DNA from: Epsilonproteobacteria bacterium UBA4036
Lineage (GTDB): Bacteria > Campylobacterota > Campylobacteria > Campylobacterales > Arcobacteraceae
Length of the DNA: 64,000 bases
Assembly (NCBI GenBank): GCA_002382325.1
Contig: DGAG01000018.1
Coordinates: 10,325 to 74,324, forward strand
Direction of reading: 5' to 3'
The notes beneath the pieces are model-generated. The model was not told the origin of the DNA. It worked only from the letters and a program-made list of their open reading frames with translations, and did not search any database. The position numbers and the translations under genes are program-made. Below are positions 52,015 through 60,630 of this stretch, piece after piece (within the stretch, counting starts at the first letter, position 1; each line of letters starts with the position of its first letter).

Positions 52015-53100
52015 ATGTCAAAAAGACAATTAGCCATGGTAATGGACTTAAACAAATGTATTGGGTGCCAAACGTGTACAGTTGCTTGTAAAACGCAATG
52101 GACAAACCGAAATGGTCGAGAGTACATGTACTGGAACAATGTTGAAACCTACCCAGGAACAGGATATCCAAAAAATTGGATGGAATTAGGCGGGGGATTT
52201 GATGCAGCAGGTGATTTACAAGAAGGAATTATCCCCAATATTGAAGCCGATTATGGTGTGCCTTGGGATTACAACTTTGAAGAATTAGCTCAAGGGAAAC
52301 AACTCACGCCAAATATTGAACCAACATGGGGACCAAACTGGGATGAAGATCAAGGAGATGGGGATTTCCCCAATGACAACTACTTTTTCTATATTCCAAG
52401 AATTTGTAACCACTGTACCAATCCGGGATGCCTGAGTTCATGTCCAAGAGATGCAATTTTTAAACGAGACCAAGACGGTGTGGTATTAGTCGATTTAGAC
52501 CGATGTCAAGGATACCGATACTGTATTGCAGGATGTCCGTATAAAAAAATCTATTTTAACCCAAAAATTTCAAAAAGTGAAAAGTGTATTTTATGTTTTC
52601 CACGAGTTGAACAAGGTTTACCCCCCGCGTGTGCGCAACAGTGTGTAGGACGAATTCGATTTGTGGGATTTTTAGACGACGAACAAAGTCAAGTACATAA
52701 ACTCGTACATCAATACAAAGTGGCATTGCCTTTAAATGCACATAAAGGAACGGGTCCTAATATTTACTATATTCCCCCCACAGAAGCCCCACCAAAGTTT
52801 GATGCCAATGGAAATGTCATTGAAGGAAGCAATCGAATCCCACATGAAGAGTTAGAAAAACTTTTTGGAAGTGAAGTGCATGGAGCAATTAAAACACTTA
52901 AAAGTGAGATGAAAAAACGAAAAGAGACAGGAAAATCAGAACTCATGGATTTACTCATTGCGTACCAACACTCTGAAATGTTTAGATTGGACAATAATTA
53001 TTATAAATCGTTAGCCAATACTAAATTAGCGCCATTGGATAACCGATACATCAAAGGGAAAAACACCCATAAAATCTCATATTTTAAGGCAGGACACTAA
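52015..53100 (+). CDS. Molybdoenzyme beta subunit, four Fe-S clusters (NarH/DdhB-like)
   Basis: A 361-residue electron-transfer subunit. The opening MVMDLNKCIGCQTCTVACKTQW is the DdhB/SerB/NarH signature. Further motifs are CNHCTNPGCLSSCPRDAIF, CQGYRYCIAGCPYKKIYFN and CILCFPRVEQGLPPACAQQCVGRIRFVG, which together supply ligands for four clusters. It has no signal of its own, so it is presumably exported with the alpha subunit by the Tat route. It lies between the alpha and gamma genes with a one-base gap to the latter. Confidence 0.93.
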   Translation: MSKRQLAMVMDLNKCIGCQTCTVACKTQWTNRNGREYMYWNNVETYPGTGYPKNWMELGGGFDAAGDLQEGIIPNIEADYGVPWDYNFEELAQGKQLTPNIEPTWGPNWDEDQGDGDFPNDNYFFYIPRICNHCTNPGCLSSCPRDAIFKRDQDGVVLVDLDRCQGYRYCIAGCPYKKIYFNPKISKSEKCILCFPRVEQGLPPACAQQCVGRIRFVGFLDDEQSQVHKLVHQYKVALPLNAHKGTGPNIYYIPPTEAPPKFDANGNVIEGSNRIPHEELEKLFGSEVHGAIKTLKSEMKKRKETGKSELMDLLIAYQHSEMFRLDNNYYKSLANTKLAPLDNRYIKGKNTHKISYFKAGH

Positions 53101-53101
53101 G

Positions 53102-54349
53102 ATGAAAAAACTATTTTATTCAATTATATCAAGCAGTTTTTTAACGCTCAGTGCATGGGCAAATACCCCTGTTATTGTGGTGCATAAAGTCTTAGATGAT
53201 ATTACCAATATTGATGTGGGTTCAAGTCATTGGAGAGGTGCCAAGGAGACTCAAATTATCTTGTATCCTCAAACAACTATCACACTTAATGATAAAAAAG
53301 CCAATGAACTCAATGCCAATAACACAGCACAAACCCTATGGGTAAAAGCCATTACCGATGGCAAACATATTGCGTTTAAACTAAGATGGCACGATGAGAG
53401 TAAATCCATTCAAAGCGGTAATGCTATTAAAAACACTGAATTTGCCGATGGATTTGCCGTCCAATTTGCTGCAAAATACGATGACCCTACCAAATTGCCC
53501 TACATTGGAATGGGAAGCAAAGACCGACCAGTTGTATTCTATTTACAAAAAGCCGTACAAAAACTTTTTGAACCCAATGGCAATGGTGATGTTCAAAAGC
53601 AAGTCAATCGAGCCAATGTTCATGCGTTTAATTCATTAATCAACCATGATTTAGAGAAGTTTGATATTGATGTGGAGCAATTAGCCGTTCGTGATTACCA
53701 AAAAGCGTTTGTCGCAGAGGGGTTCAGAAGTATGACAGAAATCAAAGATCACAGCACAAAATTTAATGCCCAAATGCAATACCAAACCAAATGGTTTGGT
53801 CAAAATGAGTGGGAAGGTGTAGTCGTACGAAGTTTAAACGATGAGTATGTGAAATTTTACAATGACCCATTTCCTGTCGCATTTGCTGTTTGGGATGGCG
53901 CAAAAATGGGACGAGATGGCTTAAAAAATCTCTCGACTTGGATTATTGCCCAATTTGAAGGCGTTCAAGGAAGAGATGGGCTCAAAAACGAGTTTGACAA
54001 AGATTTAACTGCAGCAAACATTGCCAATGGAGAAACGCTGACCAAAGCCAATTGTGCCTCATGTCATAATTATGGCAATGTCAACGAAGCAGCTTCTTCG
54101 TATATGGCTCCTAACTTAAGCAACATTGGAGGGTATTCTACTACGCCTTATTTGATTGAGTCCATTACTCATCCCAATGCCGTTGTAGTACCCGGATACA
54201 ATCGTAATGCCCACTCCAATTTTGCATGGTATTATGAAGACGGACAAGGGGGAAGAACCTCAGCCATGCCTTCATTTGAATACTTAACACAAGAGGAAAT
54301 CAATGACATTACTGCCTATTTAAAAACCTTAAAAGCGGAGGTAAAATAA
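53102..54349 (+). CDS. Molybdoenzyme gamma subunit: heme-b domain fused to cytochrome c
   Basis: A 415-residue periplasmic protein with an N-terminal signal peptide (IISSSFLTLSAWAN). The first ~280 residues are an ethylbenzene dehydrogenase / DdhC-type heme-b domain, with Met137 in GMGSKDRPVVFYLQKA as likely axial ligand. The C-terminal ~110 residues are a class I cytochrome c with CASCH (Cys318-His322) and AMPSFEYL supplying the distal Met. In characterised relatives the gamma subunit usually carries only heme b, so the fusion gives the complex its own c-type exit or entry for electrons. Confidence 0.88.
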   Translation: MKKLFYSIISSSFLTLSAWANTPVIVVHKVLDDITNIDVGSSHWRGAKETQIILYPQTTITLNDKKANELNANNTAQTLWVKAITDGKHIAFKLRWHDESKSIQSGNAIKNTEFADGFAVQFAAKYDDPTKLPYIGMGSKDRPVVFYLQKAVQKLFEPNGNGDVQKQVNRANVHAFNSLINHDLEKFDIDVEQLAVRDYQKAFVAEGFRSMTEIKDHSTKFNAQMQYQTKWFGQNEWEGVVVRSLNDEYVKFYNDPFPVAFAVWDGAKMGRDGLKNLSTWIIAQFEGVQGRDGLKNEFDKDLTAANIANGETLTKANCASCHNYGNVNEAASSYMAPNLSNIGGYSTTPYLIESITHPNAVVVPGYNRNAHSNFAWYYEDGQGGRTSAMPSFEYLTQEEINDITAYLKTLKAEVK

Positions 54350-54751
54350 ATGAAAAAGCTACTGATTTTTTTGGCAATGGTTGTTCTTTTTACAACAGCA
54401 CATGCCACCCAAGAAAAAGAGGGATTTCTAACCACCAAATGGTGTGCAGACAGAGGTTTATTTGCTGATTGTCGATTAGAAACCGTGTTTTGTGGCTATG
54501 AAGGGTGTTTTAAAGACGAAAAAGAGTTTAAAACGGATATTAATGCCACCTTTGTTCTGAATGTTCACAGTGAAGGGAAATACTATCTTGTGGAGTTTCA
54601 AGAAGGGATTGAAATGGGCGAAGTTTTAAAACAAGCCATCAATAAAAATGAGGTTACCTTAATTGGTGAAATTAACAATAACACCATTAAAGCCCAAAGC
54701 TTTAAAGCTCCTCCTCCTCCTAAAAAATCATTCTTTAAAGGATGTTTATAA
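54350..54751 (+). CDS. Small exported cysteine-containing protein of the molybdoenzyme operon
   Basis: A 133-residue protein with a signal peptide (KKLLIFLAMVVLFTTAHA). The mature part has five cysteines: WCADRGLFADCRLETVFCGYEGCF in the N-terminal half and FFKGC at the very end, after a PPPP stretch. I recognise no family. It starts at the base after the gamma stop and is followed directly by the operon terminator, so it is probably a periplasmic partner or maturation factor of the enzyme. Confidence 0.8.
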   Translation: MKKLLIFLAMVVLFTTAHATQEKEGFLTTKWCADRGLFADCRLETVFCGYEGCFKDEKEFKTDINATFVLNVHSEGKYYLVEFQEGIEMGEVLKQAINKNEVTLIGEINNNTIKAQSFKAPPPPKKSFFKGCL

Positions 54752-54756
54752 CACAT

Positions 54757-54787
54757 AGGGCTTGACCAAGTATCAAGCCCTTTTTTT
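54757..54787 (+). terminator. Rho-independent terminator of the molybdoenzyme operon
   Basis: AGGGCTTGA (54757-54765) and TCAAGCCCT (54773-54781) form a perfect stem followed by a run of seven Ts. It ends the rhodanese-alpha-beta-gamma-small protein unit. Confidence 0.9.
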
Positions 54788-54820
54788 GTATGATTAAAGA
54801 AATCGTTTAAAGGAACCCTC

Positions 54821-55372
54821 ATGGCAAAAATATTAGTCCCTTTAGCCACAGGCTTTGAAGAAATCGAAGCCGTTACTATCATTGATGTATTAAGACGTGC
54901 AGGTAACAGTATAATTGCTTGTTCTTTGCAAGATACTCTCGAAGTTGCTGGTGCACATTTTATCACCATTCAAGCCAATAAAACGCTTAAAAATGTCTTG
55001 AATGAGGAGTTTGATATGATTGTACTTCCAGGGGGTGGTTTAGGGACTCAAAATCTCTCTTCCAATCAAATGGTCCAAGAATTACTTAAAAAATTCAAAA
55101 AAGAGGACAAGCTCATAGGTGCCATTTGTGCTGCTCCTTATGCGCTTCATACGGCGGGAGTTTTAAATCAAAACTATACCTGTTATCCAAGTTTTGAAAA
55201 GAAAATCCATGAAACAGGTTATCACTCCAATGAAGATGTTGTCATTGACCAAAATGTGATTACCTCAAGAGGACCTGCAACAGCCATGAGTTTTGCCCTT
55301 AAATTAGTTGAAATACTCAATGGAAAACCCAATGCAGAACAGTTAAAACAAGATATGTTGGTCAAACACTAA
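54821..55372 (+). CDS. DJ-1/PfpI-family protein
   Basis: A 183-residue cytoplasmic protein of the DJ-1/YajL group (glyoxalase III or protein deglycase-like). It has LVPLATGFEEIEAVTIIDVLRRAG, MIVLPGGGLGT, the nucleophile-elbow cysteine in IGAICAAPYALHTAG and VITSRGPATAMSFALKLVE. The glutamate in the FEEIEA segment and the cysteine make up the active pair. It lies between the molybdoenzyme terminator and the TorD-like gene and is probably co-transcribed with the latter. Confidence 0.9.
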   Translation: MAKILVPLATGFEEIEAVTIIDVLRRAGNSIIACSLQDTLEVAGAHFITIQANKTLKNVLNEEFDMIVLPGGGLGTQNLSSNQMVQELLKKFKKEDKLIGAICAAPYALHTAGVLNQNYTCYPSFEKKIHETGYHSNEDVVIDQNVITSRGPATAMSFALKLVEILNGKPNAEQLKQDMLVKH

Positions 55373-55382
55373 AAGGAAAATT

Positions 55383-55946
55383 TTGGATAAACAATACAGA
55401 ACTTATCTTTACGCATTTTTATCTCGAGTATTTTCAAATGCTTTGGATGAAACGTATTTAAAAGAGTTACAACAAAATGATGAACTCTTAAGTTTATTAG
55501 GTGAAAAAAGTTTTAATTGGTTTAAAACCACCTCTTTAGAAACTATTGCTGAAGAACTCAACATCGATTACAGTTCTATTTTTTTGATGAATGCCAAACC
55601 CATTGAGTCCTCTATTCTTGATGCTAAAGATGAAATCTTAGTGGGGCTTCAAAACCCTGTTATGCAATTTTATTTTAATCACAACTATGAACTCAATTTA
55701 GCGGCTTCACATTTACAAACCCCTGATCATATCTCCATAGAGTTTGCATTTATGCAAAATTTGATTGCCAAAAATGAAATACTCACACAAAAAGAGTTTT
55801 TAAAAGCCCATTTACTCAAATGGGCAGTTCCTTATTTTTTGGGAGTCAAACAAATGGCAAAAACACCCTTTTATAAAGATTTGAGTGATTTTACCATTGA
55901 ATTTTTAGCCAGTGATTATGATTTTTTGGTGAATGAATTGAATTAA
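55383..55946 (+). CDS. TorD/DmsD-type molybdoenzyme chaperone
   Basis: A 187-residue helical protein of the NarJ/TorD/DmsD chaperone family, which guards the Tat signal and assists cofactor insertion of molybdoenzymes. Typical features are RTYLYAFLSRVFSNALDETYLKELQ at the start, and TPDHISIEFAFMQNLIA followed by FLKAHLLKWAVPYF, the conserved part of the fold. Translation starts at TTG with AAGGA upstream. Its likely client is the alpha subunit encoded at 49042-51996. Confidence 0.85.
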   Translation: MDKQYRTYLYAFLSRVFSNALDETYLKELQQNDELLSLLGEKSFNWFKTTSLETIAEELNIDYSSIFLMNAKPIESSILDAKDEILVGLQNPVMQFYFNHNYELNLAASHLQTPDHISIEFAFMQNLIAKNEILTQKEFLKAHLLKWAVPYFLGVKQMAKTPFYKDLSDFTIEFLASDYDFLVNELN

Positions 55947-55968
55947 TTTCACCCTTACTTTATCTTGA

Positions 55969-55974
55969 TATAAT
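55969..55974 (+). promoter_or_regulatory. Probable -10 element of dnaE
   Basis: TATAAT (context CTTGATATAATATC) lies 31 bases before the dnaE start. Confidence 0.45.
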
Positions 55975-56004
55975 ATCTTCATTAAATTAACTAAAGAATA
56001 TATT

Positions 56005-59000
56005 ATGTCAAAGATTCCACAATTTACACACTTACATTTACATACTGAATACTCCCTTTTAGATGGGGCAAATAAAATTAAACTTTTAGCTAAAAAAGTT
56101 AAAGAGTTGGGCATGAAAAGTGTTGCCATGACAGATCATGGCAATATGTTTGGAACAATTGATTTTTATAACTCCATGAGGGCAGAGGGAATCAAACCTA
56201 TCATTGGAATGGAAGCGTATATTCATAACAGTGCTGAAATTGATGATAAATCAACCAAACAACGATTTCACTTATGCTTATATGCCAAAAATGAAATTGG
56301 CTATAAAAACTTGATGTATTTAAGCTCACAAGCATATATGAATGGCTTTTACTACTATCCAAGAATCAATAAAAAACTTCTACGTGAAAACTCTGAAGGA
56401 TTGGTCTGCAGTGCGGCTTGTTTGCAAGGAGAGGTCAATTGGCATTTAAATACTCAAAGTGAACGAAATGTAAAAAATGGGGCAAAAGGGTATGATAAAG
56501 CCAAAGAGGTTGCTTTAGAATATAAAGAGATTTTTGGCGATGATTTTTATTTAGAAATTATGCGTCATGGTATTTCGGATCAATTTTTTGTCGATGATTT
56601 GATTTTAAAACTCTCAAAAGAGACAGGCATTAAAGTCGTTGCCACCAATGATACTCACTATTTACAACAAAAAGATGCCAATGCCCATGAAGCTTTTATG
56701 TGTATTGCTATGAATAAACTCTATGATGACCCCAACAGATTACGACACAGTGTCCATGAGTTTTATCTGAAATCTCCCGAACAAATCACTAAACTTTATG
56801 CCGATATTCCACAAGCCATTGAAGCCACTCAAGAGATCGTGGATAAGTGCAATTTAGAGATTAAATTAGGGAACCCCACGCCTCCCAATTTTAAATTTAC
56901 TCGACAAAAAGCGCAAGAACAAAACCTAACCTTACCTGAACCCCATTTAGAGTACTCATTGGAAAATGACAAGGTTTTGTTTATTCATGAGTGTTGGAAA
57001 GGGTTAGAAAAACGACTTGAGATTGTTGAACCTCAAAAACATCAAGAGTATAAAGAACGTCTGCAAGTGGAAATTGATATTATTAACAATATGAAATTCC
57101 CTGGCTATATGCTTATTGTTTGGGACTTTGTTATTGTGGCAAAAAATATGGGGATTCCAGTAGGACCGGGACGGGGTTCAGCAGCAGGAAGTTTGGTGGC
57201 ATTTTCACTTGAAATTACCGATATTGACCCCATGCCTTATGGGTTACTTTTTGAGCGGTTTTTAAATCCCGAACGGGTCAGTATGCCCGATATTGATATG
57301 GACTTCTGTCAAACAAGACGAGGAGAAATTATCGATTATGTCGTACAACAATACGGACGTGCCAACGTAGCTCAAATCATCACTTTTGGGAAACTCTTAG
57401 CCAAAGGAGTTATTCGAGACGTTGCACGAGTTTTAGATATGCCGTATGCCAAAGCCGATGCCATGGCAAAACTTATCCCTGATGAGTTAGGAATCAACCT
57501 TAAAGACTCTTACGAAAAAGAGCCCAAAATCAAAGAACTGTGTGATTCTGACCCTCAAGCAGCAAGAGTATGGGAGTTTGCTTTAGCACTCGAAGGTCTA
57601 AACAGAAATGCCGGAACACATGCAGCTGGTGTGGTTATCTCCAATGAGCCTTTATGGAAAAAGACACCTCTGTTTAAACCCAGTGGTTTAGATACCCTAG
57701 CAACTCAATACAACGGAAAATACGTTGAAGACGTTGATTTAATTAAATTCGACTTCTTGGGTTTAAAAACGCTCACGGTAATTGAACAAGCCAATCAACT
57801 CATCGAAAAACGTCATGGGAAACGTATTGACTTTATTCGAGCGGATGTAAACGACAAAGGTGTCTATGACCTTATTCAAACCGGACACACCATAGGATTA
57901 TTTCAAATAGAATCCGATGGTATGCAAGATTTAAATAAACGACTGAAACCTTCTAACTTCGAAGATATTATCGCGGTACTTGCCCTTTATCGACCAGGGC
58001 CAATGGAATCAGGCATGTTGGATGACTTTATTGACAGAAAGCACGGTCGTAAAGAAATCAACTATTTTTATGATGAGTTTGACGAGCCTTTACGTCCTAT
58101 TTTAGAACCAACGTATGGAGTCATTGTTTATCAAGAACAGGTTATGCAAATTGTACAAACCATTGGTGGTTTCTCACTGGGTGGTGCGGACTTAGTTCGT
58201 CGAGCCATGGGAAAAAAAATTAAAGAAGAGATGGACAGACTCAAAGGTGAATTTGCCGATGGAGGTGTTAAAAAAGGGTATCAAAGAGCTCACTGTGAAG
58301 AACTGTTTGATTTAATCGTAAAGTTTGCAGGATACGGATTTAACAAATCTCACTCGGCTGCTTATGCGTTAGTTACTTTTTATACCTCTTATTTAAAAAA
58401 ATATTATCCTTCTGAGTTTATGGCAGCGTTATTAACATTAGAAAAAGATAATACCGATAAAGTCGTTAAATACGTTGATGAAGTTAAACGTCTAGGCTTA
58501 GATCTATTTCCACCTGATATCAACAAATCCGACTTGGTTTTCTCTGCTGCTCAAATTGACGGCAAAGAAGTGGTTATGTTTGGTATGGGTGCGATTAAAG
58601 GTGTGGGTGATGTTGCCATTAACTCTATTTTACACGCACGAAAAGAGGGTTATTTTAAAGATTTAAGTGATTTTATCAGTCGAATTGATGGAAGTAAGGT
58701 CAATAAAAGAGTCATTGAATCTTTAGCTAAATCAGGAGCTTTTGACAGTTTTGGGTATTCACGACGTTCCATTATTGAACAAATTGAAATCATCGGTGAA
58801 ACCGTAGGGAAAGTTGCACTTGCCAAAAAGATGGCAACAGGCTCTCTCTTTGGCGATTCCCAAGAACTCACCACCGTTGAAATCACCTTAGAGCATATGC
58901 CAGAATACAGTTCAAAAGAGCTTTTAGAGTTTGAAAAAGCCTCTTTGGGATTTTATGTTTCAGGGCACCCTTTGGATGAATACAAAGAGCAAATTGAGCA

Positions 59001-59544
59001 AATCAATTATACGTTAAGTTCGCAAATTGATGAGTTAGATAATGGCAGTGAGGCTCTTTTTGTAGGAAAAATTGAATCCATTACAGAAAAAATGTCCAAA
59101 AAAGGCAATAAATTTGGTATTGTCAATATCATGGACTTTCATGGCAATATTGAGCTGATGCTCTTTGAAGACCGACTTAAAGAGCTACGAAGTGATTTTA
59201 ATCTTGATGAACCCATTGCCTTTAAAGTTCGTATAACCAAAGATGACCAATTTACCAAAATCAATTTACGTAAAATCGAATCACTCAAAGATGCTAAAAA
59301 AGAGAAACTTAAAACCAAAGCCATTCCCAAAGAAGAACCCCCGTTAAACATAGCTATTCCTTACAGTCCTGATGATAAAATCATGTATGAACTCTTTGAA
59401 ATCATTGCGCATAACCAAGGGAAACGGGAACTGACTTTAACCATAAAATCAAAACTTGCTGATATTCAACTGCAAACGGGCTTTAAAGTCACGTCAAAAG
59501 TTGAAGAACTTATTCATCATTTAAATGGAGTGTATATTGTATGA
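56005..59544 (+). CDS. dnaE: DNA polymerase III subunit alpha
   Basis: DnaE is the replicative polymerase catalytic subunit. The 1179-residue protein begins with a PHP domain (FTHLHLHTEYSLLDGANK, SVAMTDHGNMFGTIDFY). The polymerase domain follows with GPGRGSAAGSLVAF and the catalytic SMPDIDMDFCQTRRGE, and later GFNKSHSAAYALV and a helix-hairpin-helix and OB region. Length is normal. surE overlaps its 3' end by four bases. Confidence 0.98.
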   Translation: MSKIPQFTHLHLHTEYSLLDGANKIKLLAKKVKELGMKSVAMTDHGNMFGTIDFYNSMRAEGIKPIIGMEAYIHNSAEIDDKSTKQRFHLCLYAKNEIGYKNLMYLSSQAYMNGFYYYPRINKKLLRENSEGLVCSAACLQGEVNWHLNTQSERNVKNGAKGYDKAKEVALEYKEIFGDDFYLEIMRHGISDQFFVDDLILKLSKETGIKVVATNDTHYLQQKDANAHEAFMCIAMNKLYDDPNRLRHSVHEFYLKSPEQITKLYADIPQAIEATQEIVDKCNLEIKLGNPTPPNFKFTRQKAQEQNLTLPEPHLEYSLENDKVLFIHECWKGLEKRLEIVEPQKHQEYKERLQVEIDIINNMKFPGYMLIVWDFVIVAKNMGIPVGPGRGSAAGSLVAFSLEITDIDPMPYGLLFERFLNPERVSMPDIDMDFCQTRRGEIIDYVVQQYGRANVAQIITFGKLLAKGVIRDVARVLDMPYAKADAMAKLIPDELGINLKDSYEKEPKIKELCDSDPQAARVWEFALALEGLNRNAGTHAAGVVISNEPLWKKTPLFKPSGLDTLATQYNGKYVEDVDLIKFDFLGLKTLTVIEQANQLIEKRHGKRIDFIRADVNDKGVYDLIQTGHTIGLFQIESDGMQDLNKRLKPSNFEDIIAVLALYRPGPMESGMLDDFIDRKHGRKEINYFYDEFDEPLRPILEPTYGVIVYQEQVMQIVQTIGGFSLGGADLVRRAMGKKIKEEMDRLKGEFADGGVKKGYQRAHCEELFDLIVKFAGYGFNKSHSAAYALVTFYTSYLKKYYPSEFMAALLTLEKDNTDKVVKYVDEVKRLGLDLFPPDINKSDLVFSAAQIDGKEVVMFGMGAIKGVGDVAINSILHARKEGYFKDLSDFISRIDGSKVNKRVIESLAKSGAFDSFGYSRRSIIEQIEIIGETVGKVALAKKMATGSLFGDSQELTTVEITLEHMPEYSSKELLEFEKASLGFYVSGHPLDEYKEQIEQINYTLSSQIDELDNGSEALFVGKIESITEKMSKKGNKFGIVNIMDFHGNIELMLFEDRLKELRSDFNLDEPIAFKVRITKDDQFTKINLRKIESLKDAKKEKLKTKAIPKEEPPLNIAIPYSPDDKIMYELFEIIAHNQGKRELTLTIKSKLADIQLQTGFKVTSKVEELIHHLNGVYIV

Positions 59545-60326
59545 AACATATCTTAATTACCAATGACGATGGCTATGAATCCATAGGATTAAAAGCTTTG
59601 ATTGAAGCCTTATCTCCTTTAGCTAAAATCACTGTCGTTGCTCCTGCAACAGAAAAATCAGCGTGTGGACACTCTTTAACTTTGACCAAACCGTTACGTT
59701 TGATTGGCGTAGAGGATGACTTTTATAAAGTCGATGATGGCACTCCTACGGATTGTGTCTTTATTTCATTAAATACCTTGTTTAAAAGCAATAAAAAACC
59801 CGATTTGGTCATCAGTGGTATTAATATTGGTTCAAATATGGGTGAAGATATTACTTACAGTGGAACAGCCAGTGCCGCTATGGAAGCAGTGCTGCAAGGT
59901 ATTCCTGCCATTGCCATTTCACAAGTGTGTAAAGATAAATGCCATGCCATTAAAAATGGTTGGGATTTTGCATTGGCAAAAAAAACCATCAAAGAGATCA
60001 CCAAAAAGATTCTCAACCATGACTTTCCTTTGGCCGAACGGAAATTTTTAAACATCAATATTCCTCAAACCTCTATACAGGAGTGTCAAGGCATTAAAAT
60101 TACTAAAGCAGGTTATCGAGAATATGGCAATGATACTCACCGACACTTAAATCCTCGCGGAGAAGAGTATTATTGGATTGGGTTGCACCCTCTTTTATGG
60201 AAAAAAAGCAGCGATTCTTCGTGTGATTTTGAAGCCATACAGAATAATTTTGTCTCGGTTACGCCCATACATTTAGATATGACAAGTTATAATGACATTC
60301 ATACTTTACAAGAGTGGATTAATTAA
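59541..60326 (+). CDS. surE: 5'-nucleotidase SurE
   Basis: SurE is a metal-dependent nucleotidase. The 261-residue protein has the metal-binding ILITNDDGYES at the start, VVAPATEKSACGHSLTLT, PTDCVFISLN and VISGINIGSNMGEDITYSGTASAAMEA. It overlaps dnaE by four bases. Confidence 0.96.
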   Translation: MKHILITNDDGYESIGLKALIEALSPLAKITVVAPATEKSACGHSLTLTKPLRLIGVEDDFYKVDDGTPTDCVFISLNTLFKSNKKPDLVISGINIGSNMGEDITYSGTASAAMEAVLQGIPAIAISQVCKDKCHAIKNGWDFALAKKTIKEITKKILNHDFPLAERKFLNINIPQTSIQECQGIKITKAGYREYGNDTHRHLNPRGEEYYWIGLHPLLWKKSSDSSCDFEAIQNNFVSVTPIHLDMTSYNDIHTLQEWIN

Positions 60327-60337
60327 AAGGAAAAACA

Positions 60338-60598
60338 TTGGACTTTACACAAGCAATACTGTTTAATATAGAAAAACTCGTCGGAACTTTAAAAAAAGAG
60401 GAAGACCTCAAAGAGGTTTTGAAAAAGAAATTCACGAAAAAAGAGTTTAAAGTTTTTGTAGCCGTTGAATCAGGTATTCCCAAAGAAGAGATTGCACACG
60501 AGATTCATGGAGATTTACAACGCGTTGATGAGCTTTATAAAACGGCTTGCAAAAAACTCAATCAAGAAAAAATCAAAAAAGAGTTGGTCATTATCTAG
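60338..60598 (+). CDS. Small protein with possible helix-turn-helix, unknown function
   Basis: An 86-residue Lys/Glu-rich protein. The region FTKKEFKVFVAVESGIPKEEIAHEIHGDLQRV could form a helix-turn-helix of the sigma-region-4 kind, but I cannot assign a family. The best start is TTG after AAGGAAAAACA; it is transcribed with surE, and the terminator at 60597-60630 follows. Confidence 0.55.
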   Translation: MDFTQAILFNIEKLVGTLKKEEDLKEVLKKKFTKKEFKVFVAVESGIPKEEIAHEIHGDLQRVDELYKTACKKLNQEKIKKELVII

Positions 60599-60630
60599 CA
60601 CTACATCGTATTTGATGCAGTGCTTTTTTT
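60597..60630 (+). terminator. Rho-independent terminator after the surE unit
   Basis: AGCACTACATC and GATGCAGTGCT form an 11-bp stem with one mismatch over a GTATTT loop, followed by a T-run. It overlaps the 3' end of the facing peptidase gene. Confidence 0.75.
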
